A stretch of DNA of 64,000 nucleotides from Bryum argenteum (Eukaryota; Streptophyta; Bryopsida; Bryales; Bryaceae), in the NCBI GenBank assembly GCA_037043015.1, contig CM073322.1, positions 23,340,364 to 23,404,363 of the forward strand. Direction: 5' to 3'. The first letter of the stretch is position 1. Every line of letters begins with the position of its first letter. A program made the translations under genes and the position numbers. Below the pieces are notes generated by a model. The model was not told where the DNA came from and did no database searches. It was given only the letters and a program-made list of their open reading frames with translations. Shown here one piece after another: positions 57,101-64,000 of the stretch.

Positions 57101-60100
57101 TGAATTATGGTTGCACACGTAAAGGGAGAGTGCTCAATAATGGCTCAAATTTCAGCTTTCCTTGTTTGTAGTGAAGTAAACAGTAAGCAATTTCAGTGCA
57201 CAGGAAAGTGAATAGAAGTATAGTCAAAGTAAATTCATCATTTTTGAACTCTTCTGTAGTTTGCTATGAATTTTTAAAGACAGTCTCATAGGATGGTGCC
57301 CTAATTCTGCACCCTATAATGTTTGTCCTACTAATGAGTGAAGAAACTATTATGTACCTGTGGGTGAAGAAGCCTAGTGCTCCATTATTGATACCGCTCC
57401 AGTTTTGAGCACTCTCCCTTAGTTATCATTCTAAGCTTTGACATAGAGTATATATTTCTCTTCCTTTATCACACAACAATACAGATTAGAATGAACTCAT
57501 TTTATCACTATGTACCAGTCTCTGGAATGTCTTAACAAATTCAATGCAGGTAGAGGATTTGCGCAAACAAAATCAACATCTCAGTTGGTCAATTTCCAAG
57601 GTAAAAAAAAGAAGAAGTGCAGATTACATACATTGATCCTTCAAATGGTTACAAGTGGGCACAGTAACACTTAGCTTGCAATGCCCATTCAGGCTGAAGA
57701 AAAACCAGTGCAGAGGGGTCCATCTCCGAAAGAGCAGATGATGAGAAAACTGGAGAAAGATGAAACACTTATGGCACTTGCTTGCCCTACTACACCTGCA
57801 CCAGACAGACGAAGAGCAGAACCAATCTACAATGAGCCAAATGGTGAAGAATCATCATCATCGGCATCTCCTGAGGAAGATCACTACAACAACAACAACA
57901 AACAGTCCAGTTTTAGACAAACCTCTCATCTTGAGGAAGATCATTATAAGCAGTCTACTCTCAAACGAACACCATCATCTCTTGAACCGAAAGTTGAATC
58001 TTCTCCCGTGAGACCCAGAATCTCTTCGCTGAAGAAGCCCAAATCAGCAGCTGTCAAACAGGCAAACACACTCTACATTTGTGTTGTCAAGATTTTCAAT
58101 GAAAGCATCACTCTGATATTTTGGTATACTCGTGCAGCTGCAGAGCAAGTCGAGAGATGATTGTGAGAGCCCAACCTCAGCTGAGGAGATGCGAGCGAAG
58201 TTGGAGAGAGAAATGGCTGCTGCGCATGCTGAGCAGAAAAGGTGTGCGAGCTTCTGTATATCTCGACGAATTGCTTGTTGCTTCTGTTTATCCATTCTTG
58301 CTTTCTTTTAAATGTTCTCTCTTCAGAAGTCACAATGATCTTGAAACACAGGCGTCAAAAAGCTGTTCAAAGGCTTGTAGCGAAGGAGCTTGAGCGAGAG
58401 AAACTTGAAGAAAAGAAGAAGGAAATTCGAATCAAAAGCGAGGAGTTACGAAACCGCAAGCCTGCAACTCACTTTTCTCGTCACCCTCCTAAGTCAGAAA
58501 CAACATACGAAAGCGTAAGTATCTCGCTCCTCATAAGGAGGCATTCCTTTTTGAAAGCCTCCACATTCTGATGATTAAGAGTCTCAGAGACCCTCGTAAG
58601 AAAGCACCCATCAGTTTCCTGTATGTCTCCACATTCTGATGATTATAACAGACTCAGAGACCCGATGGCGACGGATCATGCATGGAGGTTTTGACATGGT
58701 TTGTGAGTGAGGGTTTAAGAAATGAGTCGTAACCCCAGATAGGGACTTAGCAGGCTTAAGGAATGAGTCGTACTCTGGTAGCTCACAGGTAGCTCCTCTG
58801 GCACAAGCAATGCGAACAAAGGAGGTTGTGCTTGTGGCCAAAGGAGGAGGAGAAACTGTTGACAACGATCGAACACGAGTTGTTGTTCATTCGAGGTCTG
58901 GCTCAGATCAGACCTTGCATTTCCAACCTGGCTCGGGATTCAAAGGAACCCGACCATACTTGCGAAATCCTCGGCCTCAAACTTCTCTACTCAATCGCCA
59001 ACTTCCCATTTCGAAATTGCTAAAACCGCTTCCTAAGGCTCAAGCACTTGCAAAGCTCGTAGTGAAAAAAGCTACCACGGTGCAATTTGCTGTGCCACCA
59101 GAACCCCCCAAGCCTGAAAGCGAACCCCAGGTTTTTCTTGGGCCTCAATCCTTTCATCGCGTGGAGCTTTAATTCTTCCTGCATTTGGTGTTCATTCAAA
59201 GAATGGGTTACCACATACATCCAGTTGGAGCTTCGATCTTTCTGCTTGTGCATGTTGGAAGGTTGTTCACTCCCTAATGATACTTCTATCTTATGCTTCA
59301 ACTTGTGTTGTGTGCAGGAGGAAGAAGTTGAGAAACGTACTACATCGCAAGAAGATGAGAAGGTGAGGTCCAGTTTCTCTAACCTAATGAGCATCAACGA
59401 CACGACGCTCTCATGCTAACAAGCATATTGTCATTAGGCTCAAAGGATCCAAGAAATTGCTGAGGTTGCGGCCATGGATGTTGGAGAAGAAGCGCCGACA
59501 ATCCCCATTCCCGAGAAGCAGAAATGGTTGACTGAGCACCCTTTTGTGCCCATTCCCGCCTTGTAAGCTCCCTGACCAACCATCCTGTCCGAGCATCGAC
59601 CATTGCAGAGTCTGATGAAAAAAATTCATCGCCATTGCAGGCCACATGTGGTGGCGAAATATCCACATCCCGAGACAGCGTTCGAAAAAGCGCACAAAAC
59701 GCTCGAAAATGTATGCATCTTCCCTACTCCAATACTTCTAATCAGACGATCATTCACTTCGATCTTATCATGCGACGGTTCATTCTACTACTGATCCACA
59801 TTCTCACTTGTTCCGTGAAGGAATTCAATGGTCAACTTCGTGAGGAGCTGAAGAAATTTGGAATTGCTTCAAGCACAAATGGCATTAGGTACCTCTGAAA
59901 CTGCCTGCCTGCTCTGAAACTTCTTTAGATTCATTGGGGCTTAGTTGGGTATGGCGTATATGTCTGCAGTGATACGACATACAACTCAATATCGACGGCA
60001 CTGGAAAAGCAGAGATCGCTGCGAATGTCGCAAATTCATGGTAATGAGCGGAAGCTCGTGGAATATGAGCGAGGAGCTATTGTCTGGCATACCCAAGTAA

Positions 60101-61705
60101 GCAATTCTTTTCTTGATTGTATACAAACATGCAACCCTAAATCTTGACTACGATGTTAAGCTCGATCGTGGGGTTGTTACAGAGGGCTGTTCACGATCGT
60201 GACATGGAAATCATTGAGTCGCAATTTGATGTTGACTCGGGATCCGATCCCTTGGGCGATGACACTATTCTAACAGACGACAGCGGGGACGAGGTATGTG
60301 CAACATGATCATGTGTATCTTGTTTTGAAATGTCAATTGGGTTCTGAGATTTTGCTGTTGGAAAATCGAGCAGTCTGGTCGGAGCAACTACAATTCAACT
60401 CGAAGTCATCAATCCCACAAAAGCGACTTCGATTCGGACGATGACTCTAAAGAAGACGAGGATGAAGTGGAAACTGCTGCGAACGCTCACATGAAAACGA
60501 GCGATCATAGTAGTCCCCGAAGCAGTGAGATGGGTGAGAGCAGCGACGATTTGCAAGAGCCCGAGGAGGTTGTTAGCGGGGCCAAGCAATCATCGAAAGC
60601 GGAAGACAGAGAGCCGAGCAATTCACCCAATGGACGTATGAAATATGCATCCAGGTGAGTTTCTGGAGTGATTCGAGAGCATTGATCCTCTTACTTGATG
60701 CTGAGTCATATTGGAAAACTATCGATATATGTGCTAATTCATGTTGGAAACTGGTTGTTAGAGCGTTGCCGTGGAAGCACAAGCAAGCGCCGATCTCTCA
60801 CTTTCCATCCCGCCCACCCGCAAAAGCGAATGTGCACATCGTTGAAAATTCTCGGCAATCCGAAGAAGTCGAGGAGGAACTTGGATTGGGCGATTGGGAC
60901 AGCGATGAGGACACCGCAGTTCCCGTAAGGGGAAAACAAAGGTACATGCGCATACTGGCCATTTCACCAGAGGCAAAATGCTACTCTCTTTTCTCTTCTG
61001 AAAAAGCCACAATGAATCCCTTGCAGCATCCACTTCTGTACTGTTCATCAACTTCCTTCGATTCCCCTCGATACCCTTGCGTCAACTAAAACTCCTGAAT
61101 ACTCTTCTCTTGTCAATTTTACATGAAGACAATGTATTCTGTCATGCTTTCATCAAACAGCTTCTTCCTGCTTTTGCCGATATTGATTATCATGTGCTTG
61201 CTGCAGGCGAGTCCAAATTGATGATCGCCAGCCTGTTTCTGCATCACAAGGTAAAGCTTCGTGCGCCATTGTTTTTGATGCTTGACTTTCGCAGTATTCA
61301 TGAGAGAGCTGGAGTTTGCAGATTCTCCGATTCGGGACTTGTCACCGCCCAAGGAGTTGTTGGATCTGCAGCAACTGAAGTCGAGCATGGCCTACAAACC
61401 AACCCCGCCACCGAGCAGTCCCAAGTCGTCCAGTGCGGAAACTACATTTCGTGTCCAGAAACCAATTCCGCCTCCTCTTGAGCCACTTGAGAGGGACGAT
61501 TCCATGTACGTGCTAAACTCTCGAAGTATTTTGCAGTGAGATCTTTGCTGCTATGTCCGATATCATTCTGATCAGAGTCATACGATGTGGGGGTGCCAGA
61601 GCAAATGATGGTGTGGAGAATGAGGAGTCTGACGGGAGCGATGTCGAGGAAAACAAAATCTTCAAGGAGTTGACATCTGAGATAGATGAGATTATCAGTT
61701 TGTAA
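52446..61705 (+). CDS. DZIP1/DZIP1L-like ciliary basal-body zinc-finger protein, 29 exons
   Basis: Exons: 52446-52908, 53063-53181, 53450-53614, 53937-54017, 54577-54627, 54719-54817, 55182-55244, 55579-55617, 55789-55893, 56398-56475, 56624-56686, 56837-56881, 57027-57080, 57550-57600, 57693-58061, 58138-58241, 58352-58514, 58789-59130, 59318-59362, 59438-59562, 59641-59710, 59821-59888, 59970-60096, 60183-60293, 60374-60654, 60762-60941, 61207-61250, 61295-61505, 61600-61705. All phases agree: 1,273 residues. The Dzip-like N-domain (about 130-249) reads [58 protein letters not shown]2H2 finger follows, split by an intron: C280, C283, H296, H301 (HCPFCEKVF...DLHVSRRHP). Then come Gln/Glu-rich coiled-coil segments (to about 500) and a long acidic, Ser/Pro-rich tail. 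Animal DZIP1 acts at the basal body and transition zone in cilium assembly. The intron after 58061 seems to use a GC donor. Confidence 0.92.
54042..54130. repeat. (TA)n microsatellite, about 89 bp, in DZIP1 intron 4
   Basis: An uninterrupted TA run directly abuts a retroelement tail (AGAACTCCGATCTTC onward). By analogy with the GATA run at 42.16 kb it is probably the variable tail of that element. Confidence 0.95.
54131..54240 (-). repeat. Retroelement 3' tail, diverged copy in DZIP1 intron 4
   Basis: The plus strand reads AAGAACTCCGATCTTC, GATTGGCGTGAATACAGCGT, CTGTTCGTAATG, CGATGGCCATAGGACAA, matching in order the reverse-oriented copy at 42.16-42.29 kb (GGCGTGAATGAAGTGTCCGT, CGATGGCCACCGGACAA) with about a quarter of bases changed. 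Confidence 0.65.
54248..54509. mobile_element. MITE of the TTAACCCCTAAAGG family, copy 4, in DZIP1 intron 4
   Basis: The ends TAACCCCTAAAGATCC and GGATCTTTTAGGGTTAA are inverted repeats, and the interior aligns with copy 1 at 806-1072 over nearly its full length (262 against 267 bp). It lies only 67 bp upstream of the zinc-finger exon. Confidence 0.7.
54846..55075. mobile_element. MITE with AAGGTTTTATGA ends, copy A, in DZIP1 intron 6
   Basis: The left end TAAGGTTTTATGATCATGGG and the right end ACTAAAATCATAAAACCTTA are inverted repeats that extend inward with mismatches through GGCGTAATCATATTGTC. About 230 bp, non-coding. A second copy lies in intron 9. Confidence 0.8.
55937..56197. mobile_element. 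MITE with AAGGTTTTATGA ends, copy B, in DZIP1 intron 9
   Basis: TTCAAGGTTTTATGACTATG pairs with CATAGTCATAAAACCTTGAA as a perfect 20-bp inverted repeat that continues through GGGCGTA. The interior shares GACTAAGAGTAAATGA and TTATGATAGTTT with copy A. Confidence 0.88.
56504..56567 (-). mobile_element. Severely 5'-truncated retroelement insertion with 9-bp target duplication, DZIP1 intron 10
   Basis: A 46-bp piece (56513-56558), ATAGAAACTCCAGTTCCTTT and onward, matches the last 46 bases of the retroelement tail family in reverse orientation. CATGCATAG flanks it on both sides (56504-56512, 56559-56567), a target duplication of the length made by target-primed reverse transcription. Only the 3' tip was copied. 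Confidence 0.75.
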
Positions 61706-62825
61706 TAGGAACTGGTGAGTTGAGATTAATCCTTTTGGGGAAACTGGCATGGCCAATTTTTTCCTATGGAGAGTGGTGAAAGTCCAAAATCTCAGTTTTA
61801 CTTGATGTATTTGACCAAATGTCGAGTCTTTCTCTGCTGATTAAGAGGCTTCTTACACTTGATATGATGACAAGATTTAACGAAGAATCATGGGTTCTTA
61901 AAGGAGTCCATAGCTCAAAAGATTGAAAGATTCTTTGCTTGAAAGTATTCAGAATGTGGATGGAAACCATTGTGTAGGTTGTGCATTCATGTCAAGAATT
62001 GGCAGTAAAATGTTTATGGGATTAAGTGTGTAATGTCTTTTATAAGTCACCGAAATATTTAGACATTCGTGGTAGATGTGTTTTACACATGAATATGCAA
62101 GATTTGCTTTTGGTGGTATAAGGTACTACATCTTAATGTGTTTGTACCATGCTCAAGAATTTTCTCCCTAGAGTGCCATGTGGAAAATCACACCGAGTCA
62201 TTTTACTTAGCATCAGTCTTCTAACTTTGGATCTTGTACACTCATGCTTTAGCACAACTGCAAACAAGATAACGAAGTATACAATAATAAAGGAATAGAT
62301 CGTGAATTATATGTACGCTCTTGGTATCTAAGATTCTACGTAATTGAGTTCAGTGGAGTTTTGCTGTGGAGCTTATGGCTCCCTTGCGTTGCCTACCTGC
62401 CTTGGCGTACATAGACTTTCTTGGGTAGGTTGAATCATTAGCTCAAACGGCGTGATATACTTTAAGCGTGACATTGAAATCGATATAGAGCATCATGCTC
62501 ATGGGTACATGAGCTTCAAGATCCACCTCGTACAGCTTCAAAGTTGATCACATTGATTAGCTGCTCTTTCATAGCACACTGCTTGATCCCATAACTTATT
62601 TCAGGTCTGTTCTCAGAATTTTGCCCTGGGTGGCTAAACCACATTGAATTCATAAAATTGACAGACGTGCCATATGCGGTCGAATCTGTGGCATGTACCA
62701 AAGTCCAACCCAGTGATGAGATTATTCACAACTTATTATTTACAGGTGCGAGAGGGAAGTGATGACTTGAAGGTCAAGAAGGAACGAGGCAAGCACCTCG
62801 CAAGCATTTGGGTTTAAGTCTGTTC
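61706..62825. other. Space between two convergent genes
   Basis: This 1.1 kb lies between the stop codons of the DZIP1-like gene and the PAR1-family gene and should hold both 3' untranslated regions. No further gene or repeat was recognised. Confidence 0.6.
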
Positions 62826-64000
62826 TCAGTGGAAGTAGGTCTCGTAGAGATACTCCTCGTCGTTAAGTTGCTGATGATCGGGCAAGAGATTCTCGGTCGA
62901 TTGCTGCTGCCAGAAATAATCATCAGAGCGTAGAGCGTACGATGGTTCAGAAGCCGGACCAGACCCCGAGCTCTCCGGTGGACTGACTGCTGGAACTGGA
63001 GTGATTGATGAGGAGGGGGAAGAAGATTGTTCAGCTGTGGAGGGAGGAGTGGCCGCAGGAGTGGGAGGGGGTGAGGCGACGAAGAAGGGGCGTTTGTTGG
63101 CAGGGATTGTGGGGATCTGGGTCACAGGGGCTGGAGGAGTAGTGCTGCTGCTGACAGGGAGAGCTGGAGGAGAAGTTGGCGTTAACGCTTCTCCACCCCC
63201 AACATAGCCACGATAATCAGGCCTTGTTGAGCTGCTATCGGTAGGAGGTGTGTCGGCCCCGCTTTGCGCTCCTACAGGAGCCATCGCCAGACTTGCAAGA
63301 AGCTGTTGGCTCCTCTCATACTCCGCGTCGCTGGCCTTCTTTACTGGATCCGCAATCACACGGCGGTAGCTCATCCTGTGAGTCTTGCATAGCTGTGGCA
63401 GGTATACTCCTGTACGCAAGCCCAGCCTCATTTAGTGTATTTGCATCCAAATTGAACGCCACTCTTGATAGGATTTTCCCCAATATCACAGAGAAGTGCT
63501 ACATATGAAGCAATACTCGAACTTAAAGCATCTGATTAAGCCTCAAAGATCCTGACGAATGCAACATCTGTAGGAAGTCACATTCGTGCCTTTTCCCGGG
63601 ACTGATATCCCTGAAGAGATTCCTGATATTGTCTTTTTTTACTCCATGTTGCTCTATAATGGAGATTGCTAGCTTGCATTGTGAAGTCATTCCGCCAGAG
63701 ACTTCACCCTGCTAGCTGAGGCAGGCACCCTCTTCTGCACACCCGGATGTTTGACTAAGATGAGCAGTGAAGAGGAAGAATTTGTACCTTCACCCGCAGC
63801 AAGACTGATGTAGAGATCGATCAAGTTGGGGCAGTTGTTGAGGCACTCCGAAGAGCAAAGCATCCCAGTGAAGCGGGAATCCATAAGGAGATCCGTGGAC
63901 AGACCAACGGACATGCGCTCCAGTCCACATGATTTTATGCACTCATCGGACTCAATCCACTCTTCTTGTTTCTCGGCCATTATGATTGATGACTGCATAA
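62826..64000 (-). CDS. PAR1-family protein with Pro/Ser/Thr-rich extension, 5' end outside the window
   Basis: Two exons are visible on the minus strand: one ending at 63788 that enters from the window edge, and 63409-62826. The join, g|GA, gives LAAGEGVYLPQLCK. EEWIESDECIKSCGLERMSV, STDLLMDSRFTGMLCSSEC and LNNCPNLIDLYISLAAGEG match the plant PAR1 (photoassimilate-responsive) family, including its Cys pattern. The signal peptide and first Cys residues expected in this secreted family are missing because the sequence ends at 64000; the Met codons at 63998 and 63977 are probably internal. After the PAR1 core about 150 residues rich in Pro, Ser and Thr follow, ending with an acidic, Tyr-rich tail (DEEYLYETYFH). 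Typical PAR1 proteins are near 180-200 residues, so this extension is unusual. The biochemical role of PAR1 is unknown. Confidence 0.85.

Noticed and set aside
63001-63207. Gly/Val-rich plus-strand frame near the window end
   Set aside because: It is the antisense of the Pro/Ser/Thr-rich PAR1 tail.

Overview
This window looks like nuclear DNA of a land plant that still makes swimming sperm (a bryophyte, lycophyte or fern; I cannot say which). The reasons are spliceosomal GT-AG introns, a chloroplast glutamyl-tRNA-reductase-binding protein, the plant mitochondrial carrier BOU, a plant PAR1 gene, plant-type CACTA, PIF/Harbinger and Stowaway-like transposons, and a DZIP1-type basal-body/cilium gene, which plants without flagella are not expected to keep. 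Base composition is A+T-rich and genes are islands in repeat-rich DNA.

Layout. 1-8.2 kb: no host gene; a 4.3-kb non-autonomous CACTA element (1971-6299, TSD AAA) sits inside an older retroelement tail. 8.2-14.8 kb: a convergent pair, GluTR-binding protein (+, 10 exons) and BOU mitochondrial carrier (-, 4 exons). 15-17.2 kb: two 102-bp Stowaway-like MITEs and other short elements. 18.2-19.0 kb: the 3' half of an eIF3k gene (-). 20.1-25.8 kb: a nearly complete CACTA element (TSD CTT) with TNP2 and DUF4216 coding regions, followed by an exon of a C-terminal processing peptidase. 26-32.3 kb: gene-free, with a 54-bp perfect palindrome between A and T tracts. 32.4-37.1 kb: mitochondrial ATP synthase gamma (+) and an unrecognised leucine-rich protein (+). 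39.1-40.9 kb: an LRRC57-like LRR protein (-). 42.9-46.5 kb: a PIF/Harbinger element with both proteins open. 48.5-49.5 kb: intronless Mo25. 52.4-61.7 kb: DZIP1-like gene of 29 exons (+). 62.8 kb to the end: PAR1-family gene (-), cut by the window edge.

The host genes are not an operon and have separate roles: tetrapyrrole regulation (chloroplast), photorespiration-linked transport and ATP synthesis (mitochondrion), translation initiation, kinase scaffolding, and ciliogenesis. Exon models were built by reading splice sites by hand and checking that the reading frame stays open across every junction; no alignment or database search was run.
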